Positions 35,496 through 53,490 of a DNA stretch of 64,000 bases are shown in pieces. The position numbers and the translations under genes were made by a program. The stretch covers positions 1 to 64,000 of the forward strand of contig CAVOIC010000010.1 of NCBI GenBank assembly GCA_963695985.1. The letters are read 5' to 3'. Every line of letters begins with the position of its first letter. Position 1 is the first letter of the stretch. The stretch is from DATBVX01 sp963695985. Its GTDB lineage: Bacteria > Pseudomonadota > Gammaproteobacteria > Steroidobacterales > Steroidobacteraceae. Below the pieces are notes generated by a model. It saw only the letters and a program-made list of their open reading frames with translations. It ran no database searches and was not told where the DNA came from.

Positions 35496-35879
35496 ATGGC
35501 TGTCAGCAAAGAAGACGTTCTCGACGCAATCTCCAAGATGAGCGTCATGGAAGTGGTCGAGCTCATCTCCGACATGGAGAAGAAGTTCGGCGTCACCGCC
35601 GCCGCCCCGGTTGCGGTGGCCGCCGCCGCCGGCGTCGCCGGCGCTGCCGCTCCCGCCGCCGAGGAGCAGACCGAATTCACGGTGACCATGAGCGAGTTCG
35701 GTGCCAACAAGGTGGGCGTCATCAAGGTCATTCGCGAGATCACGGGCCTGGGCCTGAAGGAAGCGAAGGACCTGGTCGAGGGCGTGCCTTCGACCGTCAA
35801 GGAAGCCGTTTCTAAGGCGGACGCCGAAACCATCAAGAAGAAGCTCGAAGACGCCGGCGCCAAGGTTGCCATCAAGTAA
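35496..35879 (+). CDS. rplL: 50S ribosomal protein L7/L12
   Basis: bL12, 127 residues, multi-copy stalk protein recruiting translational GTPases. N-terminal dimerisation helix, an Ala/Pro-rich hinge (APVAVAAAAGVAGAAAPAAEE) and the C-terminal domain ending IKKKLEDAGAKVAIK are visible; the hinge is split here as APVAVAAAAG and VAGAAAPAAEE. TCCGGAGA precedes ATG 35496. Acidic composition is typical. Confidence 0.95.
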   Translation: MAVSKEDVLDAISKMSVMEVVELISDMEKKFGVTAAAPVAVAAAAGVAGAAAPAAEEQTEFTVTMSEFGANKVGVIKVIREITGLGLKEAKDLVEGVPSTVKEAVSKADAETIKKKLEDAGAKVAIK

Positions 35880-35917
35880 GGATGGCCGCCTTCCACGGCG
35901 CGCGTACAACGTGGCTC

Positions 35918-35945
35918 GCCGGGCAGCGGATCACCGCAGCCCGGC
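35918..35945 (+). promoter_or_regulatory. hairpin in rplL-rpoB intergenic region
   Basis: GCCGGG and CCCGGC form an outer stem, GCGG and CCGC an inner stem with an ATCA loop, separated by a 2x2 internal bulge. No T-run follows. In E. coli this gap holds an attenuator and an RNase III site, so processing or attenuation of rpoB is plausible. Confidence 0.5.
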
Positions 35946-35997
35946 GCGCCGCTATGGGTGTGGCATTTCGCCGCAGCATTGATCGAGGTTAGTCGCA

Positions 35998-40077
<4,080 letters not shown>

Positions 40078-40084
40078 CGACTAC

Positions 40085-44311
<4,227 letters not shown>

Positions 44312-44326
44312 GCACGGTGCCTTAAT

Positions 44327-44512
44327 CGACTGCACTTAACGTGCAGTCGCTCGGCGCGAACGCCCGCACACGGAGGTGCGGGCCGGCATGGTCCGCAGGG
44401 ATGCAGTCGCAGGACACGTCGATGCCGAACGCCGATACACGGATGTATCGGCCGGACGGACCCGCAGGGAAGCAGGTCGCTCGGCGCGCCTTATCACACG
44501 GCCGTAGTCGCA
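44327..44512 (+). repeat. REP-like palindromic repeat cluster downstream of rpoC
   Basis: Three hairpins: CGACTGCAC/GTGCAGTCG with loop TTAAC (44327-44349), CCCGCAC/GTGCGGG with loop ACGGAG (44363-44382), and CCGATAC/GTATCGG with loop ACGGAT (44432-44451). The last two are 69 bases apart, and each is followed by GGCCGG...CCGCAGGGA. The word GTCGCTCGGCGCG occurs at both ends of the element. A matching element lies at 61302. Confidence 0.75.
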
Positions 44513-44529
44513 GCACCCTGCCTTTGCAC

Positions 44530-45897
44530 TTATCGGCCGGCTGCGCCGCACTCCTGCGCAACGCGAATCATCGCCGCGGCACTCTTTTCCACATCCTCGT
44601 CGGCCGTTGCCCATGAGCATATGCTGATGCGCATCGCCGTCTGCTTCTGCCAGACGGTGCCGCCGCACCAGCAGGTGCCGTCCTTCTGAATGCCGTCAAT
44701 CACGCGTCTGGTGATCTCAGGCGCTCCGAATGACACGAGCACCTGGTTCAGCACGACGTCATTCAGGATCTTGAATCCTGCAGTCGACAGGCGCTGCGCG
44801 AAGAGTCGCGCGCCTCGGCAGTTGCGCTCGAACAGCTCGGCGAGTCCCTCACGCCCGAGAGATAGCAAGGCGGCCCATACTTCTACGCCGCGCGCGCGCC
44901 GCGAGAGCTCGGGCGTGTATTCGCTGGGATCACGATAGACAGTGTCCTTCGGCAGGTACTCGGCGCTCACGGACATCGCTGCGCGCAGAGCCGCTGCATC
45001 GCGCGAGAACGCGATGCCGGAGTCGTAGGGCACGTTAAGCCACTTGTGTGCGTCGGTCGCCCATGAATCGGCGAGCTCGATGCCCTGCGTGAGATGTGCG
45101 AGCGCCGAAGATGCCTTGGCCCACAACCCGAAGGCACCGTCGACATGGATCCACGCTCCGGCGTCGCGCGCCAACGGAATCAGCTCAGCCAGCGGATCGA
45201 ACGCGCCCGTGTTCACGTTTCCCGCCTGCAGGCACACGATCGCGGGCGGCTTGAGGCTGTGCGGAAAGCGATCAGCACGCATGCGTCCTTGATCGTCGAC
45301 CGGCACACGAACGAGCCGGCTGCGGCCGAGGCCCAACAGGCCGAGCGACTTCAGAACCGTTGGATGTGCTTCTTCGCCCGCCACTACCGTGATTGCCGGG
45401 GCGCCGATCAGGCCGTCGGCTTCGACGTGCCAGCCCACCCGCTCGAGCACGTTATGGCGGCCGGCCGCCAGCGCACTCATATTGGCCATCGTGGCGCCCG
45501 TGACGAATCCGGCGCCGGTGCCCGCGGGCAGGCCGAAGAGCTCCACCATCCAGCGCAGCGCGATCTCCTCGAGCCGCGAAACGCCGGGCGTGGACAGATA
45601 CAGCCCCGTGTTCTGGTCCCAGGCAGTGCTCAGCCAGTTCGCAGCCACCGTCACGGGCAGCGCGCCGCCGACTACGAAGCCAAAGAACCGTGGACCGGCC
45701 ATGGCCATGGTTGCGGGGGTCACGTGGGTATCGAGCAGCTCGATGATCCGCTCCGGGCGGGTGGGCGCGTCTGGGAGCGCGCTGTCGAGCTCAGCCAGGC
45801 GCGCAACGCCCGCCGCTGAGGGTGCAACAGGGCGCTTTGGCAGGCTCTCGAGATAGCCGATCGCGCGCTGAGCCGCGTTTTCGAGCAGAGATCGCAT
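44530..45897 (-). CDS. PLP-dependent decarboxylase family protein
   Basis: Group II-type PLP enzyme of 455 residues (the aromatic-amino-acid/glutamate decarboxylase fold). The stacking His178 lies in EEAHPT, Asp253 in HVDGAFG, and the Schiff-base Lys285 in TDAHKWLN. N-terminal dimer segment and a C-terminal small domain (SICSWATADEDVEKS) are present. Reaction could be decarboxylation or, as in some HDGAF-type members, another amino acid conversion. It lies on the minus strand between rpoC and rpsL, where most related genomes have no gene; start 45897 faces the rpsL promoter region. Confidence 0.9.
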   Translation of the reverse strand: MRSLLENAAQRAIGYLESLPKRPVAPSAAGVARLAELDSALPDAPTRPERIIELLDTHVTPATMAMAGPRFFGFVVGGALPVTVAANWLSTAWDQNTGLYLSTPGVSRLEEIALRWMVELFGLPAGTGAGFVTGATMANMSALAAGRHNVLERVGWHVEADGLIGAPAITVVAGEEAHPTVLKSLGLLGLGRSRLVRVPVDDQGRMRADRFPHSLKPPAIVCLQAGNVNTGAFDPLAELIPLARDAGAWIHVDGAFGLWAKASSALAHLTQGIELADSWATDAHKWLNVPYDSGIAFSRDAAALRAAMSVSAEYLPKDTVYRDPSEYTPELSRRARGVEVWAALLSLGREGLAELFERNCRGARLFAQRLSTAGFKILNDVVLNQVLVSFGAPEITRRVIDGIQKDGTCWCGGTVWQKQTAMRISICSWATADEDVEKSAAAMIRVAQECGAAGR

Positions 45898-46043
45898 GGC
45901 GGAAGCTCTCCGGTCCGTAAGGGTCGCGGTACCCTACTGGATGTGTTCAGAGGGATCTATCCAGAAACTCCGCCGTGCTTGATCGTGAGTCGGCCGACGG
46001 TAAGAAACCCATTCTGGCGCGCTCTTGCAGTGCAACATTTCGG

Positions 46044-46072
46044 TTGACAGGCCCTTGAGCCGCTTCTAAAAT
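46044..46072 (+). promoter_or_regulatory. sigma70 promoter of the str operon
   Basis: TTGACA, 17-base spacer and TAAAAT: near-consensus boxes 104 bases before ATG 46176. It lies in the 278-base gap between the divergent decarboxylase start and rpsL; its position ahead of a strong hairpin suggests control over the leader. Confidence 0.85.
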
Positions 46073-46127
46073 CCGCGGCCTTTGTTTCCCGGCCCCTTTT
46101 CCGCCGGGTCCAAGAACCGAATCCACG

Positions 46128-46155
46128 ACCGGGCCGCCCGAAAGGGCGGCCCGGT
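46128..46155 (+). promoter_or_regulatory. 12-bp GAAA-tetraloop hairpin in rpsL leader
   Basis: ACCGGGCCGCCC and GGGCGGCCCGGT form a perfect 12-bp stem closed by GAAA, followed by TCTTCTC. It lies between the promoter and the rpsL ribosome site (AGGAAAAAC before ATG). It could attenuate or stabilise the mRNA, or be a protein-binding site. Confidence 0.65.
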
Positions 46156-46175
46156 TCTTCTCACCCAGGAAAAAC

Positions 46176-46550
46176 ATGGCGACTACGACCCAGTTGATCC
46201 GCAAGCCAAGGCTGTCAGCGACCTACAAGAGCAAGGTGCCGGCGCTCGGCGCGAGCCCGCAGAAGCGCGGTGTGTGCACGCGCGTGTACACCACGACGCC
46301 GAAGAAGCCGAACTCCGCGTTGCGCAAGGTGTGCCGCGTGCGGCTGACGAATGGCTACGAAGTCACCAGCTACATCGGCGGCGAAGGGCACAACCTGCAG
46401 GAGCACTCGGTAGTCATGATCCGCGGCGGCCGCGTGAAGGATCTGCCGGGCGTTCGCTATCACACCATCCGCGGCACCCTCGACTGCGCCGGTGTTACCG
46501 ATCGCAAGCAGGGCCGCTCCAAGTACGGCGCCAAGCGGCCCAAGAAGTAA
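46176..46550 (+). CDS. rpsL: 30S ribosomal protein S12
   Basis: uS12, 124 residues, decoding-centre protein. Conserved TTTPKKPNSALRKV and the loop GVRYHTIRGTLDC are present; the lysines where streptomycin resistance arises are unmutated. CCAGGAAAAAC precedes ATG 46176. First gene of the str operon, after a strong promoter and a leader hairpin. Confidence 0.96.
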   Translation: MATTTQLIRKPRLSATYKSKVPALGASPQKRGVCTRVYTTTPKKPNSALRKVCRVRLTNGYEVTSYIGGEGHNLQEHSVVMIRGGRVKDLPGVRYHTIRGTLDCAGVTDRKQGRSKYGAKRPKK

Positions 46551-46562
46551 CCGAGAACGATC

Positions 46563-47042
46563 ATGTCTAGACGTGCACAAGCCCCGGTCCGCAGCGTCCT
46601 TCCGGACCCGAAGTTCAACAGCGAGATGCTGGCGAAATTCATGAACGTGGTCATGAAGCGCGGCAAGAAGTCCGTGGCGGAGCAGATCCTCTACGGCGCG
46701 CTCGATCGGATCTCGGAAAAGACCGGTAAGCCCGGCGACCAGGCGATCCTGATGCTGCAGCAGGCGCTCGAGAACGTGAAGCCGGTGGTGGAAGTGAAGT
46801 CCCGGCGCGTCGGCGGTGCCACTTACCAGGTACCGGTTGAAGTTCGCTCCAGCCGTCGCCAGACCCTGGCCATGCGCTGGGTCATCGAGGCCGCGCGCGA
46901 CCGGAGCGAGAAGTCGATGGCGCACCGGCTCGCGCACGAGCTGATGGACGCCGCAGAGAATCGCGGCAACGCGGTGCGCAAGCGCGAAGACACGCACCGC
47001 ATGGCTGAGGCGAACAAGGCGTTCGCGCACTACCGTTGGTAA
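46563..47042 (+). CDS. rpsG: 30S ribosomal protein S7
   Basis: uS7, 159 residues, 16S head protein and, in E. coli, translational repressor of the str operon. Conserved SRRAQAPVRSVLPDPKF at the start, ESALENVKPVVEVKSRRVGG-like middle and AFAHYRW end are present. Located 12 bases after rpsL. Confidence 0.95.
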   Translation: MSRRAQAPVRSVLPDPKFNSEMLAKFMNVVMKRGKKSVAEQILYGALDRISEKTGKPGDQAILMLQQALENVKPVVEVKSRRVGGATYQVPVEVRSSRRQTLAMRWVIEAARDRSEKSMAHRLAHELMDAAENRGNAVRKREDTHRMAEANKAFAHYRW

Positions 47043-47104
47043 GTTAGATGAGCGCGGTACCGGACAGCACAGGCGCCGTCGGCCGCCGAACCAAGGACTT
47101 GACA

Positions 47105-49195
47105 GTGGCACGCACAACGCCCATCGAACGATACCGCAACATCGGTATCTCGGCGCACATCGATGCCGGGAAGACCACCACGACGGAGCGCATCCTGTTT
47201 TACACCGGTGTCTCGCACAAGATGGGCGAGGTGCACGATGGTGCTGCGGTCATGGATTACATGGAGCAGGAACAGGAGCGCGGCATCACGATTACGGCTG
47301 CTGCGACCACCTGCTTCTGGAAGGGGATGGAGAATCATTTCCCCGAACACCGCATCAACATCATCGACACGCCCGGGCACGTGGACTTCACGATCGAAGT
47401 CGAACGCAGCCTGCGTGTGCTCGACAGTGCCGTAGCCGTATTCTGCGCGGTGAGCGGGGTGCAGCCGCAGTCCGAGACGGTCTGGCGGCAGATGAACAAG
47501 TACCGCGTGCCGCGCATTGCCTTCGTCAACAAGATGGACCGCGCGGGCGCGAATTTCCTGCGCTGCATGCAGCAGATCAAGGAACGCCTGCGCGGCAATC
47601 CGATCGCCATCCAGTTGCCGATCGGTGCCGAGGAGAATTTCGAAGGCGTGGTCGACCTCATCCGCATGAAGTCGATCTACTGGGACGAGGAAACCCAGGG
47701 CATGCGCTTCGAGTACCGCGACATTCCTGCGGACATGAAGGCGCAGTGCGATGAGTATCGGGCCAAGCTGGTCGAGGCGGCCGCGGAGGCCAACGAGCAG
47801 CTGCTCGAGAAGTTCCTGGACGATGGCGCACTCACCGAAGACGAGGTGCGCAAGGGTCTGCGCGAGCGCGCGCTGAAGAACGAGATCTGTCTCACGATGT
47901 GCGGCTCGGCGTTCAAGAATAAGGGCGTGCAGGCGATGCTCGATGCCGTCATCGAGTTCATGCCCTCGCCGATCGATATGCCGCCGACCAAGGGCACGCT
48001 CGAAGACGGGACTGAGGCCGTGCGTAAGCCGGATGATGATGAGCCGTTCGCCGCGCTCGCCTTCAAGATTCTCAATGATCCGTTCGTCGGCAACCTCACG
48101 TTCTTCCGCGTGTATTCCGGCACGCTGAACTCCGGCGACGGCGTCTTCAATCCGGTCAAAGATCGCAAGGAACGCATCGGCCGCCTGCTGCAAATGCATG
48201 CTGCGGAGCGCACCGAGATCAAGGAAGTGCGCGCGGGCGATATCGCCGCCGCCGTAGGCCTGAAGGACGTGACGACGGGCGACACGCTGTGCGACCCGGA
48301 GAAGGTGATCACGCTCGAAAAGATGGACTTCCCGGAGCCCGTGATCTCCGTCGCGGTCGAGCCGAAGACCAAGGCCGACCAGGAAAAGATGGGCGTCGCC
48401 CTGCAGAGACTCGCGAAGGAGGATCCTTCGTTCCGGGTCAGCACCGACCAGGAATCCGGCCAGACGATCATTGCGGGCATGGGCGAGCTGCACCTCGAGA
48501 TCATCGTCGATCGCATGAAGCGCGAGTTCAAGGTCGAGGCCAATGTGGGCAAGCCACAGGTCGCCTATCGCGAAACGATTCGTGCGGCGGTCGAGCAGGA
48601 AGGGAAGTTCGTGCGCCAATCAGGTGGTCGCGGACAGTATGGCCATGTGTGGCTGAAGCTCGAGCCGAAGCCCGCGGGCGGTGGTTATGAGTTCGTCAAC
48701 GGCATCGTCGGTGGATCAGTGCCGCGCGAGTACATTCCGGCGGTCGACAAGGGCGTGAAGGAAGCGATGGAAACCGGCGTGATCGCCGGTTACCCGGTGG
48801 TCGATGTCAAGGTCACGATCACCGACGGCTCTTATCACGACGTCGACTCGAGCGAGATGGCGTTCAAGATCGCAGGCTCCATCGGTTTCAAGGAAGGGTT
48901 CCGCAAGGCGAAGCCGGTGCTGCTCGAGCCCATCATGAAGGTCGAAGTCGTGACGCCCGAGGATTACTACGGCGACATCATCGGCGATCTCAATCGTCGT
49001 CGCGGCCAGATCATGGGAATGGAGGAGTCACCGTCCGGCAAGGTGATCACCGCAGAAGTGCCGCTCGCCGAAATGTTCGGCTATGCGACGTCGGTGCGCT
49101 CGATGAGTCAGGGCCGCGCGACCTTCACGATGGAATTCGCGAAGTACATCGAAGTGCCGAAGAACGTCGCCGACGCGATCATGAAGAAAGACTGA
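47105..49195 (+). CDS. fusA: elongation factor G
   Basis: Translocase GTPase, 696 residues from GTG 47105 (MARTTPIERYRNIGISAHID). P-loop AHIDAGKTT, the DTPGH switch motif and NKMDRAGA are visible, and domains II-V follow. An ATG 57 bases upstream is in frame but the residues from GTG 47105 match the family start, and AAGGA precedes it. Followed by tuf copy 2 after 31 bases. Confidence 0.96.
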   Translation: MARTTPIERYRNIGISAHIDAGKTTTTERILFYTGVSHKMGEVHDGAAVMDYMEQEQERGITITAAATTCFWKGMENHFPEHRINIIDTPGHVDFTIEVERSLRVLDSAVAVFCAVSGVQPQSETVWRQMNKYRVPRIAFVNKMDRAGANFLRCMQQIKERLRGNPIAIQLPIGAEENFEGVVDLIRMKSIYWDEETQGMRFEYRDIPADMKAQCDEYRAKLVEAAAEANEQLLEKFLDDGALTEDEVRKGLRERALKNEICLTMCGSAFKNKGVQAMLDAVIEFMPSPIDMPPTKGTLEDGTEAVRKPDDDEPFAALAFKILNDPFVGNLTFFRVYSGTLNSGDGVFNPVKDRKERIGRLLQMHAAERTEIKEVRAGDIAAAVGLKDVTTGDTLCDPEKVITLEKMDFPEPVISVAVEPKTKADQEKMGVALQRLAKEDPSFRVSTDQESGQTIIAGMGELHLEIIVDRMKREFKVEANVGKPQVAYRETIRAAVEQEGKFVRQSGGRGQYGHVWLKLEPKPAGGGYEFVNGIVGGSVPREYIPAVDKGVKEAMETGVIAGYPVVDVKVTITDGSYHDVDSSEMAFKIAGSIGFKEGFRKAKPVLLEPIMKVEVVTPEDYYGDIIGDLNRRRGQIMGMEESPSGKVITAEVPLAEMFGYATSVRSMSQGRATFTMEFAKYIEVPKNVADAIMKKD

Positions 49196-49226
49196 AACAA
49201 GCAATCCAGCCTCAAGGTTAGCTGCC

Positions 49227-50417
<1,191 letters not shown>

Positions 50418-50453
50418 GCGTGTGTCGAGAGCTCGAATTCAGGACTGACTTTT

Positions 50454-50765
50454 ATGGCTAACCAGAACATCCGCATCCGCCTGAAGGCGTTCGACCACAG
50501 GTTGATCGACACCTCGGCACGCGAAATCGTCGACACCGCCAAGCGCACGGGCGCCACGGTGCGCGGCCCGGTCCCACTGCCCACCAAGATGGAGCGCTTC
50601 ACGGTGCTGATTTCCCCGCATGCCGACAAGGATGCACGCGATCAGTACGAGCTGCGGACGCACAAGCGCCTCATGGACATCCTCAATCCGACGGACAAGA
50701 CCGTGGATGCCCTGATGAAGCTCGAGCTTCCGGCGGGGGTCGACGTCCAGATCAAGCTGAACTGA
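50454..50765 (+). CDS. rpsJ: 30S ribosomal protein S10
   Basis: uS10 (NusE), 103 residues, ribosome head protein and partner of NusB in antitermination. NQNIRIRLKAFDHRLID, RTGATVRGPVPLPTK and THKRLMDILNPTDKTVDALM are conserved. It lies 36 bases after tuf copy 2 and is separated by a promoter from rplC, so here it appears to be the last gene of the str transcript as well as head of the S10 block. Confidence 0.95.
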   Translation: MANQNIRIRLKAFDHRLIDTSAREIVDTAKRTGATVRGPVPLPTKMERFTVLISPHADKDARDQYELRTHKRLMDILNPTDKTVDALMKLELPAGVDVQIKLN

Positions 50766-50773
50766 GAAAAAAA

Positions 50774-50807
50774 GGCCGGCGATACCCCGACTTGGGGTTG
50801 ATCGGCC
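50774..50807 (+). promoter_or_regulatory. double-stem hairpin after rpsJ
   Basis: GGCCG and CGGCC form an outer stem and ACCCC and GGGGT an inner stem with loop GACTT. An A-run precedes it and no T-run follows, so as a terminator it would work only on the minus strand. It overlaps the -35 box of the rplC promoter. Confidence 0.45.
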
Positions 50808-50826
50808 CTGCCGCACTGCATATAAT
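50798..50826 (+). promoter_or_regulatory. promoter of rplC-led ribosomal operon
   Basis: TTGATC, 17-base spacer and a perfect TATAAT. It gives a leader of about 180 bases before rplC. The rest of the 248-base rpsJ-rplC gap (50766-51013) holds this promoter, the hairpin above and a leader with no ORF recognised. Confidence 0.75.
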
Positions 50827-51013
50827 TCGCGGCTCTTTTTGGCCCGCCCCGGTGCAGGATGCGCAGGCGCGGAGCGAATAAGAAGCAGCACGAGTCGTGT
50901 CCGCGGTCGCGGAAGCAGCCGGAAATGGCGGTTTCAGCGTCTTTTTTGCCGCCGGACCATCCGAAGTAACCGAGCGCGCGCCAACCGCAGCGAGCGCCTT
51001 TAGAGGAATGCAA

Positions 51014-51694
51014 ATGAGCATCGGTCTGGTTGGCCGCAAATGCGGCATGACCCGTGTGTTTACCGACGCCGGCGAAACCGTGCCGGTCACGGTCATCGAG
51101 GCGCTGCCGAACCGCATCACGCAGGTCAAGGGCGCCGAATCCGACGGCTATCGCGCGCTGCAGGTCACCATCGGCACGCGGCGCCAGTCTCTCCTGAACA
51201 AGCCCGCCGCCGGCCACTACGCCAAGGCCAGTGTCGCTGCGGGCCGGGGACTGTGGGAGCTGCGCCTGTCGGATAAGGAAGGTTCGGACCTCAAAGCGGG
51301 CGCCGAGCTCAAGGTCGATCAGTTCAAGGTTGGTCAAGCCGTCGATGTGACCGGCACCACCATCGGCAAGGGCTTCGCTGGCGTCATGAAGCGCCACAAC
51401 TTCGCGGGCGGCTACGCGAGCCACGGTGCTTCACTCGCGCACCGCGTCCCGGGCTCCATCGGTCAGCGCCAGACGCCGGGCCGCGTGTTCCCAGGCAAGC
51501 GCATGGCAGGTCATATGGGTGTAAGACGCCGCACCGTCGAGAACCTGCAGGTGGTACAGATCGACGTAGAGCGCAACCTGCTGCTGATTCGCGGTGCCGT
51601 CCCCGGCGCAGAGGGCGGCAATGTCATCGTCAAGCCTTCGGTCAAGGCAGCGGCACAGGCGCGCAGGGTCCGGATCGCGCCAGCGAAGAAGTAA
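51014..51694 (+). CDS. rplC: 50S ribosomal protein L3
   Basis: uL3, 226 residues from ATG 51014 (MSIGLVGRKCGMTRVF). RBS AGAGGA lies 6 bases ahead; an ATG two codons earlier is too close to it. GQRQTPGRVFPGKRMAGHMG near the peptidyl-transferase-reaching loop is conserved. The longer open frame upstream overlaps the leader and is not used. Followed by rplD. Confidence 0.95.
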   Translation: MSIGLVGRKCGMTRVFTDAGETVPVTVIEALPNRITQVKGAESDGYRALQVTIGTRRQSLLNKPAAGHYAKASVAAGRGLWELRLSDKEGSDLKAGAELKVDQFKVGQAVDVTGTTIGKGFAGVMKRHNFAGGYASHGASLAHRVPGSIGQRQTPGRVFPGKRMAGHMGVRRRTVENLQVVQIDVERNLLLIRGAVPGAEGGNVIVKPSVKAAAQARRVRIAPAKK

Positions 51695-51703
51695 GAGATG
51701 CCC

Positions 51704-52319
51704 ATGAAGCTCAAACTCGTCAATGGCGAGCGCCGGCACCTCCGAGGTGCAGGTTTCCGATGCCACGTTCGGCCGCGAGTTCAACGAGGCGCTGGTGCAC
51801 CAGGTCGTGACCGCGTATCTCGCCGGCGGGCGCGCTGGCACCAAGGCGCAGAAGACGCGCGCCGAAGTGCGCGGCGGCGGCATCAAGCCGTGGCGCCAGA
51901 AGGGCACGGGCCAGGCGCGCGCAGGCAGCATCCGCAGCCCCCTATGGATCGGCGGTGGCAAGACCTTCGCTGCGCGGCCGCGTGACTTCCGGCAGAAGCT
52001 CAATCGCAAGATGTACCGCGGCGCCATGCGCTCGATGCTGTCGGAGCTCGCGCGCCAGGAGCGGCTGCTGGTGACGGCATCCCTGGAGCTCGATGCGCCC
52101 AAGACCAAGCTGCTGGCGCAGAAGCTCAAGGCGCTCGCGTTGCCCAACGTGCTGATCGTGATCGAGGCTTTCGACGAAAGACTGCATCTCGCGGCCCGCA
52201 ACCTGCCGCAGGTGGACGTGGTGCCGGCGACGGCCGTCGATCCTGTGAGTCTCGCTCGGCACGACAAGGTTCTGATGACGGTCGGCGCGCTGAAGATGCT
52301 CGAGGAGCGGCTCGCATGA
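51704..52319 (+). CDS. rplD: 50S ribosomal protein L4 (one-base frameshift near codon 7)
   Basis: uL4, an early assembly protein and S10-operon repressor in E. coli. The body (VSDATFGREFNEALVHQV, GGGIKPWRQKGTGQARAGS, the extended loop) is normal. The N-terminal strand MKLKLVN reads from ATG 51704, but the rest is in the next frame, which opens at ATG 51723 without any ribosome site. Removing one base near 51725 (GG) joins MKLKLVN to ASAGTSEVQVSD and gives about 204 residues, the family length. Because L4 is essential, an assembly insertion is likeliest. Confidence 0.9.
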
Positions 52320-52627
52320 AGACCACGCGCACGAAGGAACAGCTGACCAATATTCTGCTGGCGCCGCACGTGTCGGAGAAATCGGCGCGCGTCGCCGAGC
52401 AGGGCAACCAGTTCGTATTCCGCGTACGCGGCGATGCGACCCGGACGCATGTCAAGCAGGCGGTCGAGTTGATGTTCGACGTCAAGGTCGACTCGGTCCA
52501 GGTGCTGAACCAGCCGGGCAAGCGCCGCCGCTTCGGCGCGATCCAGGGCCGACGCTCGGGCTACAAGAAGGCGTATGTGCGACTGGCCGCGGGCCAGACG
52601 ATCGATTTCACGGGCGGCAGCAAGTAG
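52316..52627 (+). CDS. rplW: 50S ribosomal protein L23
   Basis: uL23, 103 residues, exit-tunnel protein that docks trigger factor and SRP. LLAPHVSEKSARVAEQGNQ, VFRVRGDATRTHVKQAV and the RRSGYKKAYVRL C-terminus are conserved. The start overlaps the rplD stop by 4 bases (ATGA). Confidence 0.95.
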   Translation: MKTTRTKEQLTNILLAPHVSEKSARVAEQGNQFVFRVRGDATRTHVKQAVELMFDVKVDSVQVLNQPGKRRRFGAIQGRRSGYKKAYVRLAAGQTIDFTGGSK

Positions 52628-52655
52628 CGGCCGCCGTAGACGGACTAAAGCATCC

Positions 52656-53480
52656 ATGGCACTCATCAAACTGAAGCCGACTTCGCCAGGCACCCGCTTT
52701 GTGGTGAAGGTGGATCGTTCGCACCTGCACAAGGGCGAGCCGTACGCGGGCCTGGTGACGCATCAGAACAAGACCGGTGCGCGCAACAGCTTCGGTCGGC
52801 AGACGACGCGTCACATCGGCGGCGGCTCGCGGCAGAAGTACCGCATCATCGATTTCAAGCGTGACAAGGATGGCATCACGGGCGTCGTCGAGCGGCTCGA
52901 ATACGATCCGAACCGCACGGCGTACCTGGCGCTGGTCCTCTACAAGGACGGCGAGCGCCGCTACATCCTCGCGCCCAAGGGTGTACAGGCGGGCGAGGAG
53001 TTGCGCTCAGGCGCGGATTCGCCGATCAAGGCCGGCAATTCCATGGCGCTGCGCCACATCCCGGTCGGCTCGACCATTCACAACATCGAGCTCAAGCCGG
53101 GCAAGGGCGGGCAGCTCGCGCGCAGTGCCGGCAGCTCGGCCCAGTACACGGCCCGCGAGGGCATCTACGCCTCGATCCGCCTCAAGTCCGGCGAGACCCG
53201 CAAGGTGCACGTCGACTGCCGCGCGACGATCGGCGAGGTCGGCAACGACGAGCACAATCTGCGCAGCTACGGCAAGGCGGGCGCGATGCGCTGGCTCGGC
53301 GTGCGCCCGACGGTGCGCGGCGCGGCCATGAACCCGGTCGACCATCCGCACGGCGGTGGTGAAGGCAAGTCCGGCCAGGGCAACCCGCACCCGGTGTCCC
53401 CGTGGGGTTGGCAGACCAAGGGCAAGAAGACGCGTCACAACAAGCGCACGAACAGCATGATCGTGCAGCGGCGCAAGTAG
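52656..53480 (+). CDS. rplB: 50S ribosomal protein L2
   Basis: uL2, 274 residues, needed for subunit association and peptidyl transfer. PTSPGTRFVVKVD at the start, and the C-terminal RPTVRGAAMNPVDHPHGGGEG with its essential histidine. ATG 52656 was chosen over the upstream open frame, which lies in rplW. Confidence 0.95.
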   Translation: MALIKLKPTSPGTRFVVKVDRSHLHKGEPYAGLVTHQNKTGARNSFGRQTTRHIGGGSRQKYRIIDFKRDKDGITGVVERLEYDPNRTAYLALVLYKDGERRYILAPKGVQAGEELRSGADSPIKAGNSMALRHIPVGSTIHNIELKPGKGGQLARSAGSSAQYTAREGIYASIRLKSGETRKVHVDCRATIGEVGNDEHNLRSYGKAGAMRWLGVRPTVRGAAMNPVDHPHGGGEGKSGQGNPHPVSPWGWQTKGKKTRHNKRTNSMIVQRRK

Positions 53481-53490
53481 GAGCTTCCAC

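Noticed and set aside
44312..44360. Rho-independent terminator after rpoC
   Set aside because: The hairpin is strong but no T-run follows; it matches the repeat element after secY, which is inside an operon, so it was called a repeat.
47048..47104. ATG 47048 as fusA start
   Set aside because: The 19 extra residues match nothing in EF-G, and GTG 47105 with AAGGA upstream reproduces the family N-terminus.
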